NCBI GenBank assembly: GCA_963711675.1
Contig: CAVQFB010000012.1
Location: forward strand, 1 to 64,000
DNA from: CAVQFB01 sp963711675
GTDB taxonomy: Bacteria > Acidobacteriota > Terriglobia > Terriglobales > Acidobacteriaceae
Length of the DNA stretch: 64,000 nucleotides
Direction of reading: 5' to 3'
Of the stretch, positions 35,688 through 45,054 are shown in pieces (position 1 is the stretch's first letter; the number at the start of each line of letters is the position of its first letter). Position numbers and translations under genes: made by a program. The notes beneath the pieces were generated by a model. The model did no database searches, was not told the DNA's origin, and saw only the letters and a program-made list of their open reading frames with translations.

Positions 35688-35921
35688 CTAGTCCATGTCG
35701 CCGAGCGAACAGGCGCCTGCGCCCCGCGGGTCGCCGCAGCTGCCGCAGGGGCCGGCAGAGGCGCCTACCGCCGATCCAGCCTTCGCAGGCGCGGCAAACA
35801 CCGAAAGCTGCGGTTCCAGCTTCTTGCCATGGCACTTGGGACACTCGGCCTTGTCCTTCCCGAAGACCAGAGCCTCAAACTCGTGGTTACATTCCTTGCA
35901 GATGTACTCAAAAATCGGCAT
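35688..35921 (-). CDS. FmdB-type zinc ribbon regulatory protein
   Basis: A 77-residue protein opening with the FmdB pattern MPIFEYICKECNHEFEALV and a second knuckle ECPKCHGKK, four Cys for one zinc. The tail is Gly/Cys-rich (GPCGSCGDPRG, then GACSLGD). Members are small putative regulators of unknown target. AAAGGA precedes the start by about 10 bases. Confidence 0.88.
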   Translation of the reverse strand: MPIFEYICKECNHEFEALVFGKDKAECPKCHGKKLEPQLSVFAAPAKAGSAVGASAGPCGSCGDPRGAGACSLGDMD

Positions 35922-36016
35922 GACTGAATTTTCCTTTGCGGAGAGGCATGCAGGCACACGACGAATCCGCTCCGGCCTGCCTGTCGCTCGACTTATCTTC
36001 CTATTAGAATCAATTT

Positions 36017-37015
36017 GTGCGCGATGCGCAATTCCCACCATCAACTTTTCGTGCGCGCCGCGGACTAAGCGGCGGTCACCGGCAGACCATCGCGGCATTT
36101 CTACTGCCTCGCAGAATCGCTCTTCCCCCGCATGAAGAGCGTCTGGTTGAAGTCGAGCCGGGAATTCGTGTCCTGTGCCACTGCCACTGGCAGCATGACC
36201 GCACTACGGCATTGACCCTGCTCGCGGTGCACGGCCTGGAAGGTTCGAGCGAGTCGCAATACATGCTCGGCATCGCGCAGAAGGCATTGGCTGCCGGCAT
36301 GAACGTAGTTCGCATGAACCAGCGCAACTGCGGCGGCACAGATGGCCTCGCGCCCACCCTCTACCATTCCGGCCTTTCGACCGATGTGGGCGCAGTCGCG
36401 CGCGACCTGCTGGACAACGACAAGGTCTCGCACCTGGGACTGGTCGGCTTTTCCATGGGCGGCAACCTGGTGCTCAAGCTTGCTGGCGAGTGGGGCAAGC
36501 AAGCGCCCTCACAGCTATGCGGAGTCGTCGCGGTTTGCCCCTCGATCGACCTTGCGGCCTCGGCCGACGCGCTGCACGACTTAGGCAATCGTCTCTACGA
36601 GTATTACTTCATGTGGAAGCTGCGACGCCGTTTCCGCGACAAGGCCAAGCTCTTTCCCCGCAGTTTTGATGTCTCCCGCGTCCAGCGGCTGGTCAGCTTG
36701 CGCGATTTCGACGACAAGGTTACCGCCTACTATTGTGGTTTCGCTGGCGCCACCGACTACTATGGGCGCGCTGCCGCCACCAATGTCGTGGACCGCATCG
36801 CCGTCCCCACCCTGATTCTGCACGCGGCCAACGATCCCTTCATTCGCATTCTGCCCGAGACTCGCGAGAAGATCCGCGCTAACCCCAACATTAGTTTCCA
36901 TGAGTCCGACGACGGCGGGCACTGTTCGTTTCTCGCCACCCCGGATGGCGACGATGGCCGCTGGGCGGAGCGTCAGGTGGTGGAGTTCTTCCGCCGGTTT
37001 CAGCAGAATCGCTAA
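36017..37015 (+). CDS. YheT-like alpha/beta hydrolase
   Basis: A 332-residue cytosolic hydrolase of the YheT/ABHD1-3 group. Recognisable parts are the N-terminal GGHRQTI, HGLEGSSESQYM, RMNQRNCGG, the nucleophile GFSMGGNL, the acid in LHAANDPF and the His in DGGHCSF. It starts at GTG 36017. Substrate unknown; the family includes esterases active on short lipids. The next gene follows after 26 bases and may be in the same operon. Confidence 0.88.
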   Translation: MRDAQFPPSTFRARRGLSGGHRQTIAAFLLPRRIALPPHEERLVEVEPGIRVLCHCHWQHDRTTALTLLAVHGLEGSSESQYMLGIAQKALAAGMNVVRMNQRNCGGTDGLAPTLYHSGLSTDVGAVARDLLDNDKVSHLGLVGFSMGGNLVLKLAGEWGKQAPSQLCGVVAVCPSIDLAASADALHDLGNRLYEYYFMWKLRRRFRDKAKLFPRSFDVSRVQRLVSLRDFDDKVTAYYCGFAGATDYYGRAAATNVVDRIAVPTLILHAANDPFIRILPETREKIRANPNISFHESDDGGHCSFLATPDGDDGRWAERQVVEFFRRFQQNR

Positions 37016-37041
37016 CCGCGCTCCGTGTTACGCTTCACTCC

Positions 37042-37656
37042 ATGCAGGTCGATTTTGCGGTGGAACTCGGGCGCGATGACGAAGTCCTGGATTTTCCCTG
37101 GTCTACGCCCGATGGCGCCTGCAGCTACCACGACCTGAAACGGCATCCCGAACTCATCCTTTATATAGACGAGGCAACCCGCGTTCTCGAACTCGGACAG
37201 TTCCTTGAAGGCGTGAACGCACCGGACGGCCTCTTCGAGACCGCCAAGTGCGATGTGTGGTCTTCCACCCACATGAATCCCGAGGAAAAAATCTTTGGCG
37301 CGAAATTGAAGTTCTGCTCCTACGTCGACCTCTTGTTTTCTTCGGAAACTTCGCGCTTCTCATTTCCTGAGCACGAACAGTTCGCCCAACGGATCACTGA
37401 TCTATTGAAGCGTGTGCCCGAGATTCCTGCCTCCGCCGAATTTCTGGTACGCCGCTGCTACTATCGCCAGGATGGCCTCGAGCCTCGGGCTGGCTTTTAC
37501 GTCACCCATTATCTCTTCGGCTATGGCGACGACGAGATGAGCGCGCGCCAACAATGGGCCATCGGAATGAAGTTAACGGAGAACGCGCTCCGGCAGATCT
37601 CGGCAGATCCGGCAGGCGAGAAGAGAATCCACCCCGAAATCAGCACAGATTCCTAA
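37042..37656 (+). CDS. conserved-looking protein of unknown function
   Basis: A 204-residue soluble protein with no signal peptide or membrane segment. It opens MQVDFAVELGRDDEVLDFPW and has regions with the look of a folded enzyme or binding protein (ELILYIDEATRVLELGQFL; FLVRRCYYRQDG; FYVTHYLFGYGDDE). I do not recognise the family. It follows the YheT-like gene by 26 bases. Its stop codon overlaps that of the convergent membrane protein gene (CTAA, 37653-37656). Confidence 0.7.
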   Translation: MQVDFAVELGRDDEVLDFPWSTPDGACSYHDLKRHPELILYIDEATRVLELGQFLEGVNAPDGLFETAKCDVWSSTHMNPEEKIFGAKLKFCSYVDLLFSSETSRFSFPEHEQFAQRITDLLKRVPEIPASAEFLVRRCYYRQDGLEPRAGFYVTHYLFGYGDDEMSARQQWAIGMKLTENALRQISADPAGEKRIHPEISTDS

Positions 37657-38771
37657 GCTTCCTTCGCGATCGCGGGAGCCGCAACTCGGTCCGGCTTCCA
37701 CATCGTTCTCAGGCGTGACAACGCCAGCATCGCGAGAAAAATAATCAGCAGGCCCACCGACGCGCCTCCGATACTCTGACTGCGCTTGGGCAGAATGGAA
37801 ACTCGCCCGTATACGAATTCGATATGCACCCAGTAGACCAGAAGGGAAGTCTGGCCAAGCTGCACCAGCGGACTGAATCCCCACTGTCCTAGTCCCCAAC
37901 GGCACCAGGCATAGCTGGCAAACAAAATCAGCAGCAGGAGCCCGGCGCGGAGCAAGAAGAAACTCGGGCTGGTGTGCCAGTAGTCGTAGACGGCGTAAAG
38001 ACGCTCGGGACGCGCATCGAGCCAGCGCGCGACAAAGATAATAGTGAGTCCCGCCACACCCGCTAGACCTACAACCTGCGCCTGACGTACGCGGCTCCAA
38101 TCCGACTGAAGAACAAATCCCAGCGCAAGGCCCACGAACGCAAACGCAGCCCAGGGAAAGACAGGGAACAGCCACGCCTGCGGCTGTCCCAGATTGTGCA
38201 CTCCGTTAACGTAGGATTCGACTGGCCACGGCAACCATTGCGGACGCCACGTCGTCCACAGAGGAGGTGTCATCAGCGAGATCGCGAGCGCCACGCCAGC
38301 GGCACTGAGAGTCAGGCGCGGACGCATGTGCGGGGACCTTCCCGTAGACATCACTATCCAGCACATTACGCCCATCAGCATCATGGAGAGGCCGATCGTG
38401 TTGAGGATGTCCACGCGGAGCAGATCGCTCCATGGCGCCCATCCCCACGCGATCAGAAATTCCTGCAGGCGGAACAGCAGCCCAAAGGCGAAAATTTCAG
38501 CGCCGCGCCGGATCGTGGTCCGCGCGATCTCCGCCGGAGGAACACCCTTTTGCCGGAGTTTGTCCGTAACCAGGGCAAACGAAATTCCGGCCAGGAACAG
38601 GAACAAAGGCGCGGGCAGCGTACCCCCTAGCTGCGACCACATGAAAAACGTCGTCTTGCGCGCTTCGGGACTGAGCCAGGAGTCGTAGCAGTGCGTCTGG
38701 AACATCAGAACGCAGGCAAGGCCACGCATCCAGTCGATATATGCCAGCCGCGAGGAAGAGGGAGCTGTCAT
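37653..38771 (-). CDS. multi-pass membrane protein, DUF1624 / heparan-glucosaminide acetyltransferase-like
   Basis: A 372-residue protein with about ten hydrophobic helices. The first helix region YIDWMRGLACVLMFQTHCYDSW and the later DILNTIGLSMMLMG match the DUF1624/HGSNAT-like acyltransferase group, in which conserved Arg, Asp and His near the membrane face act in acyl transfer. The start is taken at ATG 38771 (TAPSSSRLAYIDW); the frame is open to 38879 but that extension is poor. It converges with the unknown gene at 37042. Confidence 0.82.
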   Translation of the reverse strand: MTAPSSSRLAYIDWMRGLACVLMFQTHCYDSWLSPEARKTTFFMWSQLGGTLPAPLFLFLAGISFALVTDKLRQKGVPPAEIARTTIRRGAEIFAFGLLFRLQEFLIAWGWAPWSDLLRVDILNTIGLSMMLMGVMCWIVMSTGRSPHMRPRLTLSAAGVALAISLMTPPLWTTWRPQWLPWPVESYVNGVHNLGQPQAWLFPVFPWAAFAFVGLALGFVLQSDWSRVRQAQVVGLAGVAGLTIIFVARWLDARPERLYAVYDYWHTSPSFFLLRAGLLLLILFASYAWCRWGLGQWGFSPLVQLGQTSLLVYWVHIEFVYGRVSILPKRSQSIGGASVGLLIIFLAMLALSRLRTMWKPDRVAAPAIAKEA

Positions 38772-38942
38772 CCGGGAGTTTGCGTTGGCACCATGAAGCT
38801 GAGCGTCCGGCCGAGCACGGGCAGTATAAGACCAAACTCGGGCAGGACCCGGAAAGAATCCTTCCGGTGGAGAAAGCAAAGGTGTGAGCGCCTGATAGGC
38901 CGTATAGGACCCCGCCGCTCTATGCTAAATTTGAAGCGAAGC

Positions 38943-39019
38943 GGGCGCGTAGCTCAAGCGGATAGAGCATCGGATTTCTAATCCGAGGGTTGCAGGTTCG
39001 ATTCCTGCCGCGCCTACCA
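38943..39019 (+). tRNA. tRNA-Arg (TCT)
   Basis: Complete cloverleaf. Acceptor GGGCGCG (38943-38949) pairs with CGCGCCT (39009-39015, one G-U pair). The anticodon arm TCGGA-TTTCTAA-TCCGA gives anticodon TCT. The T-arm is GCAGG-TTCGATT-CCTGC, and CCA is encoded at 39017-39019. It reads AGA/AGG codons. It lies upstream of and divergent from the DUF1624-like gene. Confidence 0.97.
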
Positions 39020-39325
39020 TTCTTTCTAAACGACTTCGCCTTTTCAACCAATTAGCGACGACACTTCGAGGCGAGTTATCCCCTGCTATACCGAAATATC
39101 CCTTGTTGTCCCCCGAAACGGGGCCCGCTGCGGGGCCCGCGCGGATTGCTAATCCTACGCGCTCACGGATGCAATTCACCGGCTAGTAGTGGCGTCGTAA
39201 TCCCCCTGAAACCAATTACTATGGCCGAACTAATGGTCGAATGCAGAATCCTTCACGTTGACAAGTCCGACCGCTACCGGTAGACCAAGTGGCGGAAGGA
39301 TACAGCCATTATCGGAGGAGTCAAT
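39020..39325. other. intergenic region after tRNA-Arg
   Basis: About 306 bases between tRNA-Arg and the small secreted protein. No gene is seen. The segment GGGGCCCGCTGCGGGGCCCGCGC (about 39120-39142) is a GC-rich direct/inverted repeat that could form a short hairpin. Confidence 0.4.
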
Positions 39326-39754
39326 ATGACGAGGCTTTGTCTCACCTTCATGCTGTGCGTTTACGCCGCGGGGTCGATGGCTCAGAACCCTAAAGCCCAG
39401 GCGCAGCTGCCTACAGTTGTCGCAAGCAAAAGCTTCCTCGGCCAAACACAGAGTATTCCAAGAACTACATTGTTTACACCCCAGTCGTCAGGAGTCTACA
39501 GAGTCACCGTATATGAAGAGACCTCAAGTGATGTGGGTGGTTACCTGCCTGAGGCGTTTCTCTCATGGACGGGAGGGTTCACGTCTTATCGTGCGCCGGT
39601 TAGAACCACTTCTGCGCACCAGAACGGCACTTTCGAAGCAAGCGGGCAACTGACGATCAATGATACGGCCGGGAAACCGATTCAGTTGATAGTTACAGAG
39701 AATCCCAACGAACAGGGGACCTACAATCTGTATGTAGTCGTCGAGAAGTTGTGA
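39326..39754 (+). CDS. small secreted protein of unknown function
   Basis: A 142-residue protein with signal peptide (RLCLTFMLCVYAAGSMAQ) and ribosome site GGAGGAG. The mature part is beta-rich (YRVTVYEETSSD, GTFEASGQLTINDTAG, YNLYVVVEKL), suggesting an immunoglobulin-like or jelly-roll domain of about 115 residues. No named family is recognised. It opens the long run of exported proteins on this side of the window. Confidence 0.72.
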   Translation: MTRLCLTFMLCVYAAGSMAQNPKAQAQLPTVVASKSFLGQTQSIPRTTLFTPQSSGVYRVTVYEETSSDVGGYLPEAFLSWTGGFTSYRAPVRTTSAHQNGTFEASGQLTINDTAGKPIQLIVTENPNEQGTYNLYVVVEKL

Positions 39755-40385
39755 GGCATGGTTCACCGAATGGCGGAAAGTCTCACTTTTGCGCACAGCA
39801 GGAGAAGCCGCCCGAGAAGAAAGGTTAGAGAAGCGAGCGGCTCCCTCGACTGCCCTGTGGTCGGACGGCGGAAAAGAAAGGTTAAAAAGGACGCCGTCCA
39901 ACCAAACTAACAGGCGGAGAGAGAGAGAGAAGCGGCTCGCGTTCGCTTCTCTCCCCCCGCCGGACCCGTTTTTCGAGGCCATGGCTTCAAACCCAGAGGA
40001 GTGGCTGGGTCTGCTGGAAAGACCGGGTCCAAAACTCACTACCGTCCTTGTAGCTTTTCCCGAGCGGCCCGGTGCTGGTCTCGGAATTGTACGAGTCGAT
40101 AGTGCGGGAAATTTCGGAGCGACAATCGTTATACGCGAGTCAGAACGTAATCGCCGGGCGTGCCCGAGTCAGTCACAATGAATCACGGTGGCTGGAAAAC
40201 GGCCGAAGTTTTCCGCCGTTACGCAATCGTCAGTAGCTCGGATCAAAGAGTGTACGTCGAGGCTCTCGAAAAATTCCTTTCGGGGCCCGAACAGGGTCCT
40301 TTGGAGGTAAAAACAGTCAATTGACGTTGAAAACGCTAGGCTTACGACTGGCATGCGGCTGGGCGCGGTAAACTGAATAGATACG
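39755..40385. other. long intergenic region with purine-rich tracts and a hairpin
   Basis: About 630 bases without a convincing gene. It contains two related purine-rich segments (GAAGAAAGGTTAGAGAAGCG near 39817 and GGCGGAGAGAGAGAGAAGCG near 39913). Between them GGACGGCG (39863-39870) can pair with CGCCGTCC (39892-39899) over a 21-base loop. A 130-codon frame across it lacks protein-like sequence. A promoter for the gene at 40386 is expected at the right end. Confidence 0.4.
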
Positions 40386-42230
40386 ATGAAACCCATTCCG
40401 CCTTGGCCGCTGCTCCTTGGGATCGCCCTCACGGTCTTCGCTTTGTTCTTTCTGGCGTCGATCCAGGTTTACGCAGCTGTCTTCAGGCTGGGCAGCCTGA
40501 GGAACGAGCGCCAGCGTCCGACCGGACACAGTTTTCGGCTCCTGGTTGTCGTGCTCGGTCTGATGGCAATAGTCGGAGTGTGCATGTCATGCAGCGGCGG
40601 GCGGGTGGGACAGCGCGTGGATCAGGTACTCGCCTTTGTGGGCATCAATCAAGGGCCCGGCGCGGTTGTGATCTCAGGTGCGGGCAACGGGAATGGCAGA
40701 GTGGTTTCGCAGACGGGCGAGCTGAACTGCAAGCTGGTCGCAGGCAAAACGTCGGGAAGTTGCAGCCAACCGTATTCGGCGGGTGCCAAGGTGAACTTAA
40801 CCGCTACCCCGGAATCGGACTCGATCTTTGTCACCTTCAGCGATCCATGCGGCGCGGCTCCTTCTTGCACAGTGACGATGAATGAAAACGCGTCGGTGAC
40901 CGCCACCTTCAGCCTTGCCAAGGTTCTGTCCATCACTAATCCGCCGCCCGCGAGCTGGTATCCCTACCCCAGGAACAGTTTGTGGACACAGCGCGTTCCG
41001 GCAGACGCGCCGCAGCACGACATCGTCCCGGCCAACTACAACCTGAGTGCCACTTCGGCTCAAGCCATGGTGAGTTGTGCCCTCACCGGCTGCGGAGACT
41101 ACACCCTCCATCAGAGCGGAATGGAACTGGGCTCCAGAGCAGCCATGCGTTCCTTCATTAACAGTGCTACGAGAGACGGCTCGCCCTCCCAGGACGACCA
41201 GGGCAAAGCCATCTGGATTTCCCAGCCGGGAGATCCCTACTACCACATTCATTGGACGCCAAGTGGAGATTGCTACTACGAGCCTAATATTGATTTCGTG
41301 GTGCAGATACCGGATCAGGCAAACTGGCCCGGTACGCACGACACCTTTGTCGGGGGAATCGACACTTCGCAAAACCTTTTTTGGTCGATGTCGCGCACCG
41401 GACCGCACACGGGCTTCAGCCTGCCGCACTGTACGTCGACGGATCCCAAGCATCCCTGCGAGTTGAGCGGAGGAGAGCAGGTTGGTAGTTCCTGCACCGC
41501 GGCCCGCATCGGCGTTGACAAGGACTGGGACTATTCGCCGGGTGTGTACCGAGCAACCGTCTCGGGCATTCCCATGACCATCGGTGGTTCTGGCGACAAT
41601 CTGTCGCAGGGCGCGTCTGGTTCCCTGGGCACAGTTCGTTTGACTGAGCTCATGGGCGGTATCTTTCGCATGACACAGAGTTCCATCGGCTGCGTGACCG
41701 GACAAGTTTTCCCCGCGACCAGTGGCGCATTTTCCTGCCGCAGTGTCACCACGCAGTGGCAAAACTATCCCCCGAACGGAGCGTGGCTTTACTGCGACTA
41801 CACTGATTCTGAGATTGCGTCCATGAATCTGCCTCCGTGGCAGGACATCATGCTCGTTGGGCTCTGCCACCATGGCACCTTCCCGTCGGTCACGGATGCG
41901 ACCAACCGGGGCGTGTCACCCCTGAGTGGGGACACTCTGGAAAGTGAGTATCCCTTCCGGAAAGTAACCGGTCAGCACCATCCGGTCTTCGCATGGCTCA
42001 ACGGACAAAAATTGGGCAGCCCAAACTCCAACGCCCCGGATCCTCAGGCGACCATTGATTGCGGATCATACAACCCGCCTTTGTCGGAATACCGCTGCAG
42101 CCCTAACGTGCTGTATGGCATTCCTCCTATCAGAGGTCTGGACGTGATTCACCACTTCCACATTGCTGATCCGTGCCTGATGCGGCGCCTGATCTATCAA
42201 CTCGGGGGAGATGGCACGGGGCGTTGCTAG
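40386..42230 (+). CDS. large exported protein with a bacterial repeat (InlB B-like) domain
   Basis: A 614-residue protein. Two hydrophobic segments (residues about 8-32 and 51-68, LLVVVLGLMAIVGVCMSC) suggest a membrane anchor or a lipid-modified Cys. Residues about 95-180 resemble the divergent InlB B-repeat: GAVVISGAGNGNGRV, a Cys pair, VNLTATPESDSIFVTF and SVTATFS. The rest (about 180-614) is a Cys-, Trp-, Pro- and His-rich extracellular domain (YYHIHWTPSGDCYYEP; HHPVFAWLNGQKLG; IHHFHIADPCLMRRLI) of a type I cannot name. Probably surface-exposed; function unknown. Confidence 0.78.
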   Translation: MKPIPPWPLLLGIALTVFALFFLASIQVYAAVFRLGSLRNERQRPTGHSFRLLVVVLGLMAIVGVCMSCSGGRVGQRVDQVLAFVGINQGPGAVVISGAGNGNGRVVSQTGELNCKLVAGKTSGSCSQPYSAGAKVNLTATPESDSIFVTFSDPCGAAPSCTVTMNENASVTATFSLAKVLSITNPPPASWYPYPRNSLWTQRVPADAPQHDIVPANYNLSATSAQAMVSCALTGCGDYTLHQSGMELGSRAAMRSFINSATRDGSPSQDDQGKAIWISQPGDPYYHIHWTPSGDCYYEPNIDFVVQIPDQANWPGTHDTFVGGIDTSQNLFWSMSRTGPHTGFSLPHCTSTDPKHPCELSGGEQVGSSCTAARIGVDKDWDYSPGVYRATVSGIPMTIGGSGDNLSQGASGSLGTVRLTELMGGIFRMTQSSIGCVTGQVFPATSGAFSCRSVTTQWQNYPPNGAWLYCDYTDSEIASMNLPPWQDIMLVGLCHHGTFPSVTDATNRGVSPLSGDTLESEYPFRKVTGQHHPVFAWLNGQKLGSPNSNAPDPQATIDCGSYNPPLSEYRCSPNVLYGIPPIRGLDVIHHFHIADPCLMRRLIYQLGGDGTGRC

Positions 42231-42384
42231 GCTTGGTGCCGACGAGCCTGACTAACGCTTCGCCTCAGGGTGTGCTGCAATTCCGGGGGATGAACTCCTC
42301 TTCGAGAGCAGGCGGATTCGCGCTACACGAATTAGCGCGCTCTGTCAGTGAGGGCAGGGAGCGCAACTGTTTTCCTGAACCTGA

Positions 42385-42684
42385 GGGGGGGCAGCTCTCA
42401 ACCTGACCAGTTCCAGGAATCCGAGCCGCCATGGCGAGGTCGTAAGCTTCATCACCACCGTTGCGGCCAGTGTCCGCGAACCGAAGCGCCATGCCCCGAC
42501 GGGCTCCGTAACCTTCCACGATGGCAAGATCGTGCTTGGCACGGTGAAGCTCAGCGGGGGCAAAGCCGTATTCACCACGGCCAAGCTCAGCGTGGGTACC
42601 CATTCCATCAGTGCTCGCTATTCTGGCGACAATAATTTCAACCCTCACACTTCTGCGGTGCTGAAACAGGTCGTGAAGAAGTGA
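42385..42684 (+). pseudogene. orphan bacterial Ig-like domain fragment (Big_5 type)
   Basis: The frame ending at TGA 42682-42684 encodes about 99 residues with no start codon; a stop lies directly before it at 42382. The product is a clear Ig-like repeat domain as found in acidobacterial surface proteins: LTSSRNPSRHGEVVSF, then PTGSVTFHDGK, GTVKLSGGKAVFTTAKLSVG and HSISARYSGDNNF. It reads as the surviving C-terminal end of a larger protein whose upstream part is lost or frameshifted. Confidence 0.65.
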
Positions 42685-43299
42685 AAGAGCACGGTTCAGG
42701 ATAAAGCGGCTGCACGGGATTGGAGAATGGTAGATCGTTCGCGCTCATGCTTTGACCAAATTCCAGCTTTGTTTAGGGAGCACCCTGGCAAGGCAATACA
42801 AGACGTTTGTCCAGAAAAGCAACAAACAGATTTTTCATTGCGGAGCACGACGGCATCACGCACACCTTTTTCGTTCTAGCTCAGTAGCCGCGTTGGGCAG
42901 GATGGAAGAGCCTTCCTCGGCGCCAGTCGACTCCTGCCGCGCCTGCCAGATTTCAGCCCACAAGAAATACATCCAGTTATGTGATGGTTCAGCCTGAACT
43001 GGAGAGGAGGCGCTCTCCGTTAGTGAGCATTCCGCCCTTCGGACGGGGATTTTCAAGGTATCGGGAGTTAGCGTCCGATGTCTTTTTGTCGGTGTAAGTA
43101 CACAGCGCGAGAGGATGGGCTCCCGCGCTGCTAAATGGTGGAAGGAGAATCTCAGTTTTGGTAGAACGCTTTCTATCAAGTGATGGATGCTCCGAAAGGA
43201 ATACTGCGTGTGCGAAACCCAGTGTTCAGCAACCTTTTAGAGCGTCCTTTTCTTCTTGCCTACAAGAATCGTGAATAATCCAGGCTAGTTGGTCTTCGT
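42685..43299. other. intergenic region with no recognised gene
   Basis: About 615 bases after the Ig-like fragment up to the choice-of-anchor gene. Frames of 80-107 codons exist but look random. Nothing resembling an RNA gene or strong repeat was seen. Confidence 0.4.
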
Positions 43300-43965
43300 C
43301 TACCTTCCGAGGACGTCAAACGTCCCGTTGGGGTTATAGAGCAAAGTCGTCCAGTTAACTCCATCCGTGGTGTAAGCGCCGTTTCCTGAAGCGCTTGTAC
43401 TGTTCTCGTTCCAGGCCGCCCACTCATCCGAATTTACGATCGGAACCAACCAGTACTGCTTGTTCTTAAGGAGTCTGATCTTCTTTGTCTTGGCGACCTT
43501 GCACGTCTTGAGTTGGGTGCTGGTGCTTCCGAAAGTGGGCAAATTGGCCCGCGTGCAGCTAAAAAGTTTTTTACCGCTGGGGACGCCAGCGTTGTCGGTT
43601 TCCAAATAGAGTTTTACACCATTCGTGCCACTGACATAGCCCATGGCGATGTCGATCTGGGCGAGATTGTGGGTTGCTGTCGGCGTGAAGGCCTGGGCTT
43701 GAATGATCAACCCAACCGCAGAGTTCACACCGCCCTCGGTCCAACCGGCACAGCAGTTGTAACCTGATCCGATGTTCGAATAGATCGTGATGGTTTCCGG
43801 TTCGATGGCAGAGCTGTGTACCTGTTCCGGCGTGGAGAACCTTGGCGTCGTGACGGTTACCGATCGACCCTGCGAATCAGTGACCGCGTGCTGCCCGAAG
43901 GCCATACTGACCATGCAGAGCGTCAACGCGGCTACGCAAAGCATTAAACTTGTCAATCTCGACAT
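43300..43965 (-). CDS. secreted choice-of-anchor-type protein
   Basis: A 221-residue secreted protein. AAGGAGGT lies ideally before the ATG at 43965. The signal peptide is RLTSLMLCVAALTLCMVSMAFG. The mature domain has the look of choice-of-anchor R type domains: TITIYSNIGSGYNCC, QAQAFTPTATHNLAQIDIAM, LYLETDNAGVPSGKKL, and a late YWLVPIVNSDEWAAWNEN. Such domains are beta-sandwiches, often extracellular. No C-terminal sorting signal is obvious. Role unknown. Confidence 0.8.
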   Translation of the reverse strand: MSRLTSLMLCVAALTLCMVSMAFGQHAVTDSQGRSVTVTTPRFSTPEQVHSSAIEPETITIYSNIGSGYNCCAGWTEGGVNSAVGLIIQAQAFTPTATHNLAQIDIAMGYVSGTNGVKLYLETDNAGVPSGKKLFSCTRANLPTFGSTSTQLKTCKVAKTKKIRLLKNKQYWLVPIVNSDEWAAWNENSTSASGNGAYTTDGVNWTTLLYNPNGTFDVLGR

Positions 43966-44186
43966 TGTGAACCTCCTTGCCTCTAACATCGATTTTGCTC
44001 ATTCAACCGAGTACGGGCGGCAATCTAGCGGTCAGGAACCGATAAAGTCAAGATGCAAATACTTGCACTTCCCCACGGTTCACGAGCGCTTCAGGCCACA
44101 CCCCGCACTCTGCTGCGGCGAGCTCGTCGCGAGTTTCGGGAAACTGTTGCAAAAAGAACAGGCGGGGTCTCGGCGAGACGCCAGAT

Positions 44187-44732
44187 CTACTTCTTCCGTC
44201 TCAGTTCATTCACCGACACAGTGGCCTGTGCCGCGATCAAAGTGTCACGCGTGAGGTGGATCAAGTCCTCACCCTTAATAATCTCCCGCGTCGCCATGAC
44301 TACCATCGCCTCGGCAAAGTGCTCCGGGTTCCATTTTCGCAGGTGGACTTCCGACAAGGTGCCATTGCGGACGGTTTCATCTGCCGCCGTGCCCAGCACC
44401 AGGACAAACTTGGGCTGCAGCCGGGGCGGCTTGTCCGGCCGTATCGATCGCGCCACCAACTCGCACGCCGAGGAGTAAATCCTGTTCGCTTCGTCGGTTG
44501 ACCAATCCAGCTGTTTGGGGTTCGACACCTCAAACGGCAGGGCGGTTTGCGCGCTGCCACTCACCTTCAGCAGAGCGACCACGTACATCAACAGCGCAAT
44601 GGTTGCAAGCCGTCGGCAATGCGCCGGATGGTGGTGGAGTTTGTGTTGGCGAAGCGGAAGGTCGAAAGTTTGCCGATGGATGCCGACATTTCGGATCAGG
44701 GAACGCACTTCCCAATTACCACGTAACCTCAT
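44187..44732 (-). CDS. exported protein of unknown function
   Basis: A frame of up to 181 residues. A hydrophobic segment (LATIALLMYVVALLKVSGSAQ) looks like a signal peptide, so the true start is probably internal, near 44600, and the given first ATG is uncertain. The mature region (DEANRIYSSACELVARSI; KFVLVLGTAADETVRNGT; AMVVMATREIIKGEDLIHL) appears folded and conserved in style. I cannot name its family. It stands alone on the minus strand between secreted protein genes. Confidence 0.6.
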   Translation of the reverse strand: MRLRGNWEVRSLIRNVGIHRQTFDLPLRQHKLHHHPAHCRRLATIALLMYVVALLKVSGSAQTALPFEVSNPKQLDWSTDEANRIYSSACELVARSIRPDKPPRLQPKFVLVLGTAADETVRNGTLSEVHLRKWNPEHFAEAMVVMATREIIKGEDLIHLTRDTLIAAQATVSVNELRRKK

Positions 44733-45054
44733 TACACGCGGGTCCTTAAGCCGCTCTGCTCAGCTTCGTTCCACCTGAGTAATCCGCCAAGATGCCTTAG
44801 GTAACAGCCGGATGGCTAAAGGCGACATTGACCTCATGGGGTACTACGATCCCAAATAGTGCACTTCTGTCCTCTCCCCTCCTTCTTTCGCAAAGCACGC
44901 GACCGGGACGTCCCACCATGCGCCTCCTGCTCTGACGACGAAGAGGTATGAAAATTCTTTCACGCTGTCGTAAGTGCGGGATACGTGTATGATCGGTGCC
45001 GTTTTTGAAGCAAGAAATAACTCCCCCAAAACTTTCCAAGGAGAAAACCTAAAG
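44733..45054. other. divergent intergenic region upstream of the kelch-like gene
   Basis: About 320 bases. A TATGAT at 44988-44993 could serve as a -10 element for the downstream gene, 60 bases before its ATG, but no good -35 is present. No gene seen. Confidence 0.4.

Noticed and set aside
39120..39142. Terminator for tRNA-Arg
   Set aside because: GC-rich repeat is about 100 bases downstream and lacks a T-run.
40797..41873. 358-codon minus-strand frame
   Set aside because: Antisense to the large exported protein; no motif and unlikely composition.
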